DNA of 20,115 nt, taken from Proteobacteria bacterium UBA7420. Its GTDB lineage: Bacteria; Pseudomonadota; Gammaproteobacteria; Magnimaribacterales; D2472. The notes beneath the pieces are model-generated. The model ran no database searches, was not told where the DNA came from, and worked only from the letters and a program-made list of their open reading frames with translations. Below, one piece after another: positions 1 to 7,606 of this stretch (the stretch's first letter is position 1; each line of letters opens with the position of its first letter). The stretch is taken from positions 1-20,115 of the forward strand of contig DKMG01000047.1 of the NCBI GenBank assembly GCA_002469975.1, written 5' to 3'. Both the position numbers and the translations under genes were made by a program.

Positions 1-21
1 CGAATCCCTGTCCCTCCGCCA
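1..21 (+). tRNA. 3' end of a tRNA, probably tRNA-Ser (5' part outside window)
   Basis: The first 21 bases fit tRNA positions 56-76 exactly. They hold the end of a T-loop (CGAAT), the 3' strand of the T-stem (CCCTG), the 3' strand of a 7-bp acceptor stem (TCCCTCC), discriminator G73 and an encoded CCA. The implied 5' acceptor strand is GGAGGGA. G73 with a GGA-type acceptor is typical of bacterial tRNA-Ser, though Asp and other G73 tRNAs are not excluded because the anticodon lies outside the window. The gene points toward the convergent hydrolase, whose stop codon is only 7 bases away. Confidence 0.8.
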
Positions 22-28
22 CTTCTTG

Positions 29-1351
29 TTAGTTACTGAGCCCTGAGTAAATTAAGGCTTTGAGATCTTCTCTTAGTGGGTATTTATTCGATGGCATATA
101 TTGAGTCATTAGGACGGCAGTCACTTGATTGACTGGGTCAACCCAGAAAATCGTACTAGCAGCTCCTCCCCAAGAAAACTCGCCATCGGTCGAATAGGAG
201 GCAGCTTTTCCTGCATCTTGAACCACCCCAAGAGTTAAACCAAAGCCTATACCTTCTAAACCAAAAGCTGCACCTCCTGCAAGCACTGAATCTGATAAGT
301 GGTTACGTGACATTAGCTCCACAGATGCTGAGCTTAAAATTCGCACGCCATTTATTTCACCCTTATTCATAAGCATAAGACCAAACTTTGCATAGTCATC
401 AATATTGGATACCAACCCTGAACCACCATCAAAGAGCTTGCTTGAGTTACTTAAATATGGAGATTCAAGATACGAATCAATTGGTCGAAGTTGTTCTGAG
501 AACATGAGATCAGCAGGGTTGACTCCAGCCGCTCCAACAATTTCTCCATCTCTGCTAAAAGCACCTGAGGTATATAGTGTTGTAAAGGATTTCTTGTCAC
601 CAGGGTGGACAGAAAAACCCATGCTCTTTAGCTCAAGCGGATCAAAAATATTGTCTTGTAAATATTGTGCAAAGCTTAGACCAGATATTACTTCAACCAC
701 ACAGCCAAGAACATCCATGTTAATCCCATACGACCATTGCTCCCCAGGGTTGTGGAGGAGGGGCGCCATGGCTGCAGCAGATGCAAAGGCGCAAGTATCT
801 CCTGGAAATTTAGACATTTTCGAGTCCACTGCTCCAAAAAAGTAAGGGCGGATATTGTATTTTCTATAGGCCTGTTGAACTGGCCCTTCACCGGCCCAGC
901 TGTAAGTTAGTCCGCTGGTGTGTGTGAGGAGGTCTCTAATGGTGATTTCTCTTTTAGGTTTAACCATGTAATCTTGATATTCGAGATCCAGCACCTTGGT
1001 GTTTTTAAACGCAGGGATATACATAGAGACTTTGTCAGCAAGCCTCAGTTTGCCTTGTTCTACTAGTTGCATAATCGCAACGCCAGTCACCGGCTTGGTC
1101 ATAGAGTAAATTCTGTAGATTGAATCTTTGTTGATTTGAATTTTATTTTCGATGTCTGCGTAACCATAGACATGTCTATAAATTTCCTGGCCATTTTGAT
1201 GAGCCAGCACAGAAATATGGGGTATTTTGCCATCATCAACGTAGGCATTAAAATGACTGGCTATCCTCTTTTGATCAGTTGCATCCAGCGAGGCAGCAAA
1301 AGCTAGTGGTACCAGACCAATAAATAGAGCCAAGGATTTAAGAATATGCAT
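29..1351 (-). CDS. Exported serine hydrolase, class C beta-lactamase/esterase fold
   Basis: A 440-residue protein of the beta-lactamase (PF00144) superfamily, which includes EstB-type esterases, D-aminopeptidases and class C beta-lactamases. An N-terminal signal peptide (about residues 1-20, ending LAFAA) points to the periplasm or outside. The nucleophile motif SMTK is at 83-86 (Ser83, Lys86). HTSGL at 144-148 and a Tyr near 208 (WSYGIN) follow the family pattern. Near the C-terminus WGG (394-396) occupies the place where true beta-lactamases carry KTG, which suggests an esterase or peptidase rather than a resistance enzyme. The ATG start is supported by an AAGGGG ribosome site six bases upstream. 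It is transcribed divergently from the thioesterase gene and runs toward the tRNA. The substrate cannot be told from sequence. Confidence 0.9.
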   Translation of the reverse strand: MHILKSLALFIGLVPLAFAASLDATDQKRIASHFNAYVDDGKIPHISVLAHQNGQEIYRHVYGYADIENKIQINKDSIYRIYSMTKPVTGVAIMQLVEQGKLRLADKVSMYIPAFKNTKVLDLEYQDYMVKPKREITIRDLLTHTSGLTYSWAGEGPVQQAYRKYNIRPYFFGAVDSKMSKFPGDTCAFASAAAMAPLLHNPGEQWSYGINMDVLGCVVEVISGLSFAQYLQDNIFDPLELKSMGFSVHPGDKKSFTTLYTSGAFSRDGEIVGAAGVNPADLMFSEQLRPIDSYLESPYLSNSSKLFDGGSGLVSNIDDYAKFGLMLMNKGEINGVRILSSASVELMSRNHLSDSVLAGGAAFGLEGIGFGLTLGVVQDAGKAASYSTDGEFSWGGAASTIFWVDPVNQVTAVLMTQYMPSNKYPLREDLKALIYSGLSN

Positions 1352-1356
1352 GAATT

Positions 1357-1362
1357 CCCCTT
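1357..1362 (-). promoter_or_regulatory. Ribosome binding site of the serine hydrolase gene
   Basis: Read on the minus strand, AAGGGG lies six bases before the ATG at 1351. It is one of the few clear Shine-Dalgarno sequences in the window and fixes this start. Confidence 0.6.
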
Positions 1363-1369
1363 ATAATAA

Positions 1370-1399
1370 TTATCAAATAATATAAAAATTTACTATAAC
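1370..1399 (+). promoter_or_regulatory. Possible promoter of the thioesterase-hydrolase group
   Basis: TTATCA (1370-1375) and TATAAC (1394-1399) are 18 bases apart in the AT-rich divergent intergenic region, about 35 bases before the ATG at 1434. They resemble sigma-70 boxes, but the region is so AT-rich that chance matches are likely. Confidence 0.3.
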
Positions 1400-1433
1400 G
1401 TTTAACAATAATTTCATCCAACCTTTTCATCTA

Positions 1434-1850
1434 ATGACAGCATCTAACTTTAATCTGCACGAACCACCTAAATTTTTATCCATGCTGGGATCCCAAGGAT
1501 TTGAGTACGACGCAGAGGCTGATCATGCCTCCATGACCTTTGTGATCAGCAAGGACTTAACTCACACTAATGGAACCATTGTTCAGGGCGGCTTTATTAC
1601 TGCCATGCTAGATGCAGCAATGGCTCATTTAATTATCCTCAAGCTCAATGCTCAGGTGAACCCATTATCTCTTAATATCAATGTAAATTTCGTTGCCCCA
1701 GGCGCTCCAGGAGAATTTGTAGCATCAGCTAAAATTACGAAAATGGGCAAAAGCATTGCTTTCACATCTGCAGAGCTATTTCAGGGCGACATGTTGGTTG
1801 CTACTGCCACTGCTACAAATAAATTACTGAAGATGCCGCCAACCTCATGA
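1434..1850 (+). CDS. PaaI-family hotdog-fold acyl-CoA thioesterase
   Basis: A 138-residue single-domain hotdog protein of the PaaI/COG2050 type, expected to hydrolyse acyl- or aryl-CoA thioesters in the cytoplasm as a homotetramer. The diagnostic stretch is residues 44-63: HTN at 44-46, then VQGG at 50-53, then Asp60 in MLDAAM, the usual position of the catalytic acid. The family's common HGG is QGG here (Gln51), a variant I recall from other PaaI members. The region NINVNFVAPG is the expected central strand. There is no convincing Shine-Dalgarno before the ATG. The stop overlaps the next gene's start (ATGA), so the two are probably translationally coupled. Substrate unknown. Confidence 0.88.
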   Translation: MTASNFNLHEPPKFLSMLGSQGFEYDAEADHASMTFVISKDLTHTNGTIVQGGFITAMLDAAMAHLIILKLNAQVNPLSLNINVNFVAPGAPGEFVASAKITKMGKSIAFTSAELFQGDMLVATATATNKLLKMPPTS

Positions 1851-2935
1851 CACCAAAAGAGAAATATCTTCAGTTTATTCAGAGTGTTAAACCACAAGCA
1901 GTTTTTCTAGATGATAAGGAGCCCAGCTCGCCTGATTACCAGGACGATCATTCCTGGGCAGCTTTGCCAGGAAGAAGTGGATCCCACCTAATGTCTCCAG
2001 ATGAAATTCCCTCAAACGAGTACAAGGATTATGATGTCTTTTACATTCACCCAACAGGGTATTTTCAACCTCACTGGAATGCTCCTCTCGAACCAGAATC
2101 AGCTGCATTTGAGAGAACTGAAAGCCATCTTGCAACACAAGCTTCTGCATTCTCAGCTTCTTGCAATGTTTATGCTCCCTATTACAGGCAAGCAACCTAT
2201 TTTTCATTTTTTGACAGGGAGGAGAATGGCCGCTTAGCCTTGGACCTTGCATATTCAGATATATCTAAAGCATTTAACTTCTATATTCAAGAGCAGAACC
2301 AGGGCAGACCTTTTTTTATTGCTGGCCACAGTCAGGGTGCTCTTCATGGCCAAAGATTAATCCATGAACATATCTCTCAACAACCCATTAAAAAGCAATT
2401 TATTGCAGCCTATCTTGCGGGATACATACTCCCGGTAAAACATTTTGATTCGCTTTATCCAGATCTCATTGCTTCTAATAATCCAGAGGACTATCACTCC
2501 ATCATATCCTGGTGCACTGGTGTCGAAGGCTTTAGAAGGAGCAGGGCTCACTCTGCCTTTTGGTCCGCTGATGGCTGGTGCCAAGAGCCAATGGAGCAGC
2601 CTTTGGTGTGCCAAAATCCCTTATCCTGGTCTCAAGATAGCGCCTGGGTATCAGATGAAACTAATATCTCCATTCGCTTAAAATCTAGTAACTTATTTCT
2701 AGCGGATTACCACGCGACCGCACATTCTCATGCAAAACTCTCAATAGAATCTATGGCCAATCTTGGCTTTGAGGCGAAGCAATCAGAGCATTCTATGATT
2801 GAGGTCAAGGGCTCTCTCATAGATAAAGTAAAGAGCTTTACCGTTGATGGAGATCTCCATAATTTTGATGTCTCACTTTTCTGGGGCTCTATTAGAGATA
2901 ATGTGAAGAGGAGGGCGCATGCCTTCAAGAAATAA
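1847..2935 (+). CDS. DUF3089 alpha/beta-hydrolase-like protein
   Basis: A 362-residue protein matching the DUF3089 (PF11288) pattern. DVFYIHPTGYF lies near residues 63-73, APYYRQATYF near 110-119, and a nucleophile elbow GHSQG at 160-164 (Ser162). The C-terminal HNFDVSLFWGSIRDNV stretch also looks like the family. This family has an alpha/beta hydrolase fold and presumably lipase or esterase activity, but the substrate is not established. No signal peptide is visible, so a cytoplasmic location is likely. The ATG overlaps the thioesterase stop by four bases and the 3' end overlaps the next hydrolase by 17 bases, so it sits in the middle of a three-gene hydrolase operon. Confidence 0.85.
   Translation: MTPKEKYLQFIQSVKPQAVFLDDKEPSSPDYQDDHSWAALPGRSGSHLMSPDEIPSNEYKDYDVFYIHPTGYFQPHWNAPLEPESAAFERTESHLATQASAFSASCNVYAPYYRQATYFSFFDREENGRLALDLAYSDISKAFNFYIQEQNQGRPFFIAGHSQGALHGQRLIHEHISQQPIKKQFIAAYLAGYILPVKHFDSLYPDLIASNNPEDYHSIISWCTGVEGFRRSRAHSAFWSADGWCQEPMEQPLVCQNPLSWSQDSAWVSDETNISIRLKSSNLFLADYHATAHSHAKLSIESMANLGFEAKQSEHSMIEVKGSLIDKVKSFTVDGDLHNFDVSLFWGSIRDNVKRRAHAFKK
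2909..2914 (+). promoter_or_regulatory. Strong ribosome binding site inside the DUF3089 gene
   Basis: A full AGGAGG lies four bases before the ATG at 2919, within the last codons of the upstream gene. It supports that start despite the 17-base overlap and suggests the exported hydrolase is translated independently and well. Confidence 0.6.
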
Positions 2936-3869
2936 ATTTATTTTATTTTTAGTTTTAAGCTTAAGTTTTAGCAGCCATGCATTTGAAGAAGGTTTTGCTG
3001 TCAACGGAGACGTTAAAATTGCTTATAGGGATTATGGACCTGCAAATGCTGAACCTATTTTATTGATTACGGGTCTTGGTGCTCAGCTCACTCTCTGGCC
3101 TGAATTCCTAATTCAAGATTTGCAAGACAATAATTTCAGACCTATAGCCTTTGATAATAGAGATGTTGGCTTATCTTCTCGATTTACCACTAAGCCTTCC
3201 CAACTTCTTAACTATTTAAAGTATTTCTTATTTCTGCCTGTAAAATCTGAGTACAGCATTGAAGACATGGGCGAGGATGGGGTGGCAGTCTTGGATCAAT
3301 TAGGCATTGATCAGTCTCATATATTAGGCATGTCCATGGGAGGGATGCTTGCGCAAGTTCTAGTTGCCAACTACCCAGAGCGCACCAAGACATTAACCAT
3401 GATCTCCTCTATGGTTTCAACGCCCAATCCACTCAATGGCCCAAAATTCAAAGTCACTAGGCAGTTGCTAAAGCGCTCTGCAAATAAAAATGATGTTGAA
3501 GGTCGCATTGACCAGTCTATTAAATTATTTGAGTTAATCGGACGACCAGGGCTTAACTACGACTCTCCTGCATTTCGAGCTAGAATGCGCTCATACATCA
3601 AGCGAGGAGGCGACGATAGTGGCTTTCTTCGTCAAATGGCAGCCATTATTGGCTCTAAAAATAGAAAACAATTAGCACGATCAATTGAGACTCCGACCCT
3701 TATAATCCATGGGGATATGGATCCATTAATTAAGGTCAAGAATGCTTATGTAATGCATGAGTTAATTCAAGAGAGCGATCTTGTCATTGTTAATGGCATG
3801 GGGCATTTGTTAGATACAACCTCATATGGCGAATTCAAATCCGACCTTCTAAATTTTTTAAATCAGTAG
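2919..3869 (+). CDS. Exported alpha/beta hydrolase
   Basis: A 316-residue alpha/beta hydrolase (Abhydrolase_1 type). The N-terminus (residues 1-21, basic start, hydrophobic core, SSHA) is a good signal peptide without a lipobox cysteine, so the enzyme is probably periplasmic or secreted. The triad can be read directly: Ser139 in GMSMG (137-141), Asp268 in HGDMDPL, and His296 in GMGHLLD. An oxyanion-type LITGLGA is at 49-55. The fold is like haloalkane-dehalogenase or carboxylesterase relatives, but no substrate-specific residues are recognisable. The start is chosen from the upstream AGGAGG and because it gives an intact signal peptide. It is the last gene of the thioesterase-DUF3089-hydrolase group. 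Confidence 0.88.
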   Translation: MPSRNKFILFLVLSLSFSSHAFEEGFAVNGDVKIAYRDYGPANAEPILLITGLGAQLTLWPEFLIQDLQDNNFRPIAFDNRDVGLSSRFTTKPSQLLNYLKYFLFLPVKSEYSIEDMGEDGVAVLDQLGIDQSHILGMSMGGMLAQVLVANYPERTKTLTMISSMVSTPNPLNGPKFKVTRQLLKRSANKNDVEGRIDQSIKLFELIGRPGLNYDSPAFRARMRSYIKRGGDDSGFLRQMAAIIGSKNRKQLARSIETPTLIIHGDMDPLIKVKNAYVMHELIQESDLVIVNGMGHLLDTTSYGEFKSDLLNFLNQ

Positions 3870-3893
3870 CAAGTGACGCTAAGGTCCATATTA

Positions 3894-3923
3894 TTTACCC
3901 ATGCGTAAAATATTTGCTATCAT
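3894..3923 (+). promoter_or_regulatory. Possible promoter of the symporter gene
   Basis: TTTACC (3894-3899) and TATCAT (3918-3923) are separated by 18 bases in the 96-base gap before the symporter. This would give a leader of about 35 bases. No other candidate pair stands out in this gap. Confidence 0.25.
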
Positions 3924-3965
3924 CTTCAGGTCTTTAGAATCATCTAAACCTTCATCGGACTGATT

Positions 3966-5369
3966 ATGGCGATCAACGCTAAAGAAAAATTCTTTTACTC
4001 CACTGGAGCGATTGCTAACGGCGTCAAGACTGACGCTTTTACTTTTTTCTTGCTGTTTTTTTACTCCAATGTCATCGGCTTGACTCCCGGACTTGCAAGT
4101 CTTGCAATTTTTATAGCTCTGCTAGTTGATGCCTTAACAGATCCTTTGATGGGAGTGATATCTGATAGAACAAAACATAAGCTAGGGCGACGTCATCCAT
4201 ATTTCTTGCTTGGCATGATACCAATGGCTTTATCTTACTTTATGCTTTTTTCTATCCAGGTATCTTGGGATTTACCACAAAACCTTTTGTTTCTTTGGAT
4301 GCTCACCTTTGTCTTATTAACACGCCTAGGAATGACCATCTTTGAAGTGCCTCACAGATCCCTTGGCAGTGAAATGAGTCGCTCCTATACGGAAAGAACC
4401 AAGATTTTTGCTGCCAGAGAGATGATGGGTTGGTTTGGCGGCCTCTTTAACGCGCTGCTCGCGTACACTATATTCTTTCGGGATACCCCAGAGTTTATTC
4501 CAGGCACTAAAAACCCAGAACCATGGATATTTTATGGTATGACGGGCGCTACCATTATGTGTATCGCGGTCTTGATTACTTATTTTGGAACTCTCCAATA
4601 TACACATAACCCCATTCAGAATACCCACATTTTTAATTTAAAGACCATTGCTAAACAAATTGGTATTGCCCTAAAAAATAAGTCGTTCCTCACTTTCTTT
4701 TTTGGCTACCTCTTTATCGCTATTAGTTGGAGCATGTCTAGCTCTCTTCAGATTTACATGAGTACCTATTTTTGGGAATTTAAATCATCAATGCTTGCTT
4801 CATATTTGGGGGTTTATGTTGCTGCTACCTTTTCTGCATTTCTACTAACCCCTTACTTGGTCAATTTCTTGGAAAAAAGAACTATTTTACTTCTGAGCAT
4901 TACCCTTGCGGCTTTGATTCCACCCATTCCAATACTTTTAAAAATTAATGGCTATCTACCATCACTGGGAACTTGGGACCTCTTTGTGGCCACCATACCC
5001 TTTGTCTTTTTTGCTAACTTAAGCCTGTCTTCTAGCTCAATCATTAGAGAGTCAATGTTAGGTGATATCAGTGACGAAGTGGAGCTAGACAGTGGCATTG
5101 GGCAACAGGGATTGATGTATGCTGCCAGCTCCCTGATTGGTAAATTTAATACGGGCATAGGCATCTTAATTGCCGGTTTAGCCTTAGAGGCTATTAATTT
5201 CCCTCAGGGCTCCTCTGTTGAGCCTTCGTCTCAGGACATATTTAGTCTGGCAATGGTGCAGGGCCCCATAGCAGGATTCTTGATGTGCATACCCTTTATG
5301 ATTTTTTATACTTACAAAATTGATCGTCATAGGCATGGCGCAATTCTTGCCAAGCTAGATACTAGGTAA
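3966..5369 (+). CDS. MFS transporter of the GPH (MelB-like) sugar/cation symporter family
   Basis: A 467-residue, 12-helix inner-membrane transporter of the glycoside-pentoside-hexuronide family (PF13347). The N-terminal signature is clear: DALTDPLMG at 55-63 with Asp55 and Asp59 at the cation-site positions known from MelB, followed by SDRTKHKLGRRHP (67-79), the family's loop 2-3 motif. The C-terminal half holds a second conserved stretch, LGDISDEVELDSG, and GLMYAASSLIGK. Members move sugars, glucuronides or related organic solutes with Na+ or H+; the solute here is unknown. It is followed after 28 bases by a TetR-type regulator on the same strand, which may control it. Codons 19-24 contain a hairpin followed by a T-rich tract (see findings). 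Confidence 0.88.
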   Translation: MAINAKEKFFYSTGAIANGVKTDAFTFFLLFFYSNVIGLTPGLASLAIFIALLVDALTDPLMGVISDRTKHKLGRRHPYFLLGMIPMALSYFMLFSIQVSWDLPQNLLFLWMLTFVLLTRLGMTIFEVPHRSLGSEMSRSYTERTKIFAAREMMGWFGGLFNALLAYTIFFRDTPEFIPGTKNPEPWIFYGMTGATIMCIAVLITYFGTLQYTHNPIQNTHIFNLKTIAKQIGIALKNKSFLTFFFGYLFIAISWSMSSSLQIYMSTYFWEFKSSMLASYLGVYVAATFSAFLLTPYLVNFLEKRTILLLSITLAALIPPIPILLKINGYLPSLGTWDLFVATIPFVFFANLSLSSSSIIRESMLGDISDEVELDSGIGQQGLMYAASSLIGKFNTGIGILIAGLALEAINFPQGSSVEPSSQDIFSLAMVQGPIAGFLMCIPFMIFYTYKIDRHRHGAILAKLDTR

Positions 5370-5384
5370 TCATGCAATACTTTG

Positions 5385-5390
5385 TATACT
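5385..5390 (+). promoter_or_regulatory. -10 element placed for a leaderless tetR-type transcript
   Basis: TATACT ends seven bases before the ATG at 5398, so transcription would start at or next to the start codon. There is no Shine-Dalgarno between. A short inverted repeat, ATAC-TTT-GTAT (5377-5387), overlaps it and could be an operator for autoregulation. No good -35 hexamer is visible. Confidence 0.35.
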
Positions 5391-5397
5391 AGACAGC

Positions 5398-6000
5398 ATG
5401 AACTTGAAAGTTAAGGATTCCGATAAGAAAGCAAGAAAGAAGGACGCCATTATTGAGTCGGCAGTTATTATTTTTTCAACTTACGGTTATAACGGTACAC
5501 GTTTAGAGCAAATCACTGATGAGCTTAATATGACTGATAAATCCATCTATTATTACTTCAATAGCAAGGGAGATTTATTTATCGAAGCTATACTCTCGAT
5601 TCAGCAACAGTTAAATCAACTGATTAAAACTATTAACTCCAAAGACTGTGATTATCTAACCAAGATTACCAAATATACCAATCATGCTATGAGCATTAAC
5701 GGCTTAACTTTGCTGATGCAACTTCCTAAATCTCTTGCAGATTTTAGTAGATACCAAGAAATTAAAGACCATGAAGATACTCAGTACAAATCTTGGGCTG
5801 GGTGGTTTCGTAAAGGCCAGCTAGAGGGTTCCATTATTCAGGGAGACCCTTCTGAGCAGCGCAACTTTCTATTCGGCTCACTATTTTATCTTCATCAGTG
5901 GTACACCATTAAAGATAATGAAAGCTACGCTCATATCCAACCTTTTGTTGAAAATATGATAGATAGAATGTACTCAACCCAATATAATAAAATACTATGA
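5398..6000 (+). CDS. TetR/AcrR-family transcriptional regulator
   Basis: A 200-residue TetR-type repressor. The N-terminal DNA-binding domain spans about residues 14-62, with the helix-turn-helix around GTRLEQITDELNMTDKSIYYYF, ending in the hallmark YYYFNSKGDLF. The C-terminal two thirds are alpha-helical with no assignable ligand pocket. It sits between a GPH symporter and membrane-protein genes (DUF1145-like and MATE) on the same strand, so it probably controls one or both transporters. Its stop overlaps the next start (ATGA). The -10-like box just before the ATG suggests a leaderless mRNA. Confidence 0.9.
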   Translation: MNLKVKDSDKKARKKDAIIESAVIIFSTYGYNGTRLEQITDELNMTDKSIYYYFNSKGDLFIEAILSIQQQLNQLIKTINSKDCDYLTKITKYTNHAMSINGLTLLMQLPKSLADFSRYQEIKDHEDTQYKSWAGWFRKGQLEGSIIQGDPSEQRNFLFGSLFYLHQWYTIKDNESYAHIQPFVENMIDRMYSTQYNKIL

Positions 6001-6242
6001 AAGCAGCTCATTACATCACTCTTATCCTTTGGGGCTTTGGTATCGTTAACCTTTTCGAGCCATTCAATGGACCTCTTTTTTATATAGCTTCAGCCATTTT
6101 TTATCTCTTGCTGATTGCTCATGTGGTGGAATGCTTTGTGTATAGGGCTAAAATTCTTGCTTCAAAAGACTCTCCATTTGTTGCCTTTTCTATGACTTTA
6201 TTATTCGGAGTCATATATTTAGGCTCTCTCAAAGACTCTTAA
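5997..6242 (+). CDS. Small DUF1145-like integral membrane protein
   Basis: An 81-residue hydrophobic protein with three predicted membrane segments (about residues 5-20, 27-48 and 59-76). The pattern of a polar break after helix 1 (NLFEPFNGP) and the AHVVECF motif in helix 2 resembles DUF1145/YhhL-type proteins, whose function is unknown. The match is from memory of the family and is moderate. It is coupled to the TetR gene by an ATGA overlap and ends two bases before the likely TTG start of the MATE gene, so it belongs to the same transcription unit. Confidence 0.7.
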   Translation: MKAAHYITLILWGFGIVNLFEPFNGPLFYIASAIFYLLLIAHVVECFVYRAKILASKDSPFVAFSMTLLFGVIYLGSLKDS

Positions 6243-6244
6243 CA

Positions 6245-7606
6245 TTGGAGGTCCTGGTAGAAGAGGGGAAGATCCCTAGAGGCTCTTTTGGCGTCTGGAC
6301 TCTTGCCTGGCCTTCGATTATTACTAATATTTTTTACGCTACCAGCTCCATTGTTGCGATTAAGGTTGTTGGCGGTCTTGGCCCAGATGCTATTGCAGCT
6401 GCGGTCACAGGACAAAGGGTCACATTTATATTGCAAGCTGTTCTGACTGGAGTTTTGGCTGGGTCCACCGCTTTAATCGCCAGAAACTGGGGCGCTAAAA
6501 ATAAAGAGGAAGCTGGTATTTTTTTTACCAGAACAGTTCAACTGGTAGTCTTCATAGCATTTATAACTAGTGCATTAATTTGGCAGTTTGCAGAGCCATT
6601 GGTAACTTTTTTTGGGTTAAAAGGGGATGCGCTTTCTCTGTCAATTGAATATTTAAAGTCCATTGCTCCTTTTTATATTGCTTTTGGCTGCGGCCTTGGC
6701 TTGATTACAGCATTAAGAGCAGTTGGAGATGTGAAGACACCCATGATTATCGGAGTTGTCATGAATCTATTTGCTATCTTTTTTATGCTAGTTTTTGTTA
6801 ATGGCTGGCTAGGATTTCCTGAGTATGGAGTGCGTGGAGCAGCAATTGGCAATGGGTTATCTTTTGTCATTGGAGCAATTCTTTTAATTGTTTTTTGGAT
6901 TTCTAATTCTCTGCCAGTTAAATACTCATCTATTCTTACCCTTGATACTTTAAGGGTCAAACAGATTTTTCGAGTTGGGTTACCAGCAGCTCTAGAGCAA
7001 GTAATTTTTCAAGGAGGCATCACTGCATTTTTGATCTTGGTTGCTTTGTATGGAACTGAGGCTTATGCAGCCTACGGCATTGGAGTCCAGATACTTTCAT
7101 TTTCATTCGTTATTGGATTTGGTTTCTCTATAGCAGGCGCTACCTTGGTTGGGCAACATCTAGGCGCTGGCGACACTGATCAGGCCAGAAGAGCTGGCTG
7201 GGGTGCAATGAGACTATCCATTGTCTCTATGACATTTTTCGGTATCTTGATAACAATATTTGCAGAACCTCTGGCAAGATTTATGATAGACAATGATGAG
7301 GTTGTAAGGCTATCTGTAATTTTTATCTGGCTTCTTGGCTCCATGCAGCCACTAATGGCCATTGAGTTTTCCCTGGGAGGAGCATTGAGAGGAGCCGGGG
7401 ATACCAAAACACCTTTGGTTATAACTCTCACTTGTCTTTTATTTATCAGGGTGCTTCTAGCTCTAATTTTTTACATGCTCGATGCAAGCGTGGAAGTTAT
7501 TTTCTCCACCTTAGTTGCAGACTATGTTGTGAAGGGATTTTTGTATGTAGGGCGATTTAAATCGGATAAATGGATGAAAGTAATGAAGCTTAGGGAAGAT
7601 ACTTAG
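6245..7606 (+). CDS. MATE-family efflux transporter
   Basis: A 453-residue, 12-helix multidrug and toxin extrusion family protein that exports organic cations or other compounds with Na+ or H+ exchange. Two MatE domains are visible (about 15-175 and 235-400). Their internal duplication shows in the paired motifs RAVGDVKTP (158-166) and RGAGDTKTP (382-390), and GSTALIARNWGAKN (73-86) versus GATLVGQHLGAGD (298-310). The start is TTG. Upstream in this frame, back to the nearest stop near 6149, there is no ATG, GTG or other TTG, and none follows before the first membrane helix. Shine-Dalgarno support is poor, so translation may be coupled to the upstream small gene. The 3' end overlaps the convergent DUF349 gene by 17 bases. 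Confidence 0.88.
   Translation: MEVLVEEGKIPRGSFGVWTLAWPSIITNIFYATSSIVAIKVVGGLGPDAIAAAVTGQRVTFILQAVLTGVLAGSTALIARNWGAKNKEEAGIFFTRTVQLVVFIAFITSALIWQFAEPLVTFFGLKGDALSLSIEYLKSIAPFYIAFGCGLGLITALRAVGDVKTPMIIGVVMNLFAIFFMLVFVNGWLGFPEYGVRGAAIGNGLSFVIGAILLIVFWISNSLPVKYSSILTLDTLRVKQIFRVGLPAALEQVIFQGGITAFLILVALYGTEAYAAYGIGVQILSFSFVIGFGFSIAGATLVGQHLGAGDTDQARRAGWGAMRLSIVSMTFFGILITIFAEPLARFMIDNDEVVRLSVIFIWLLGSMQPLMAIEFSLGGALRGAGDTKTPLVITLTCLLFIRVLLALIFYMLDASVEVIFSTLVADYVVKGFLYVGRFKSDKWMKVMKLREDT

Noticed and set aside
42..60. Short inverted repeat near the end of the serine hydrolase gene as a terminator
   Set aside because: The stem is only five AT-rich base pairs with an eight-base loop and has no T tract on either strand.
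405..845. Open plus-strand frame of 146 codons opposite the serine hydrolase
   Set aside because: It lies fully inside a gene with clear family motifs on the other strand, has no ribosome site and resembles no known protein. It is a shadow frame.
29..1351. Calling this gene an antibiotic-resistance beta-lactamase
   Set aside because: It has the SxxK fold but WGG instead of KTG near the C-terminus and is longer than class C enzymes. A general esterase or peptidase role is safer.
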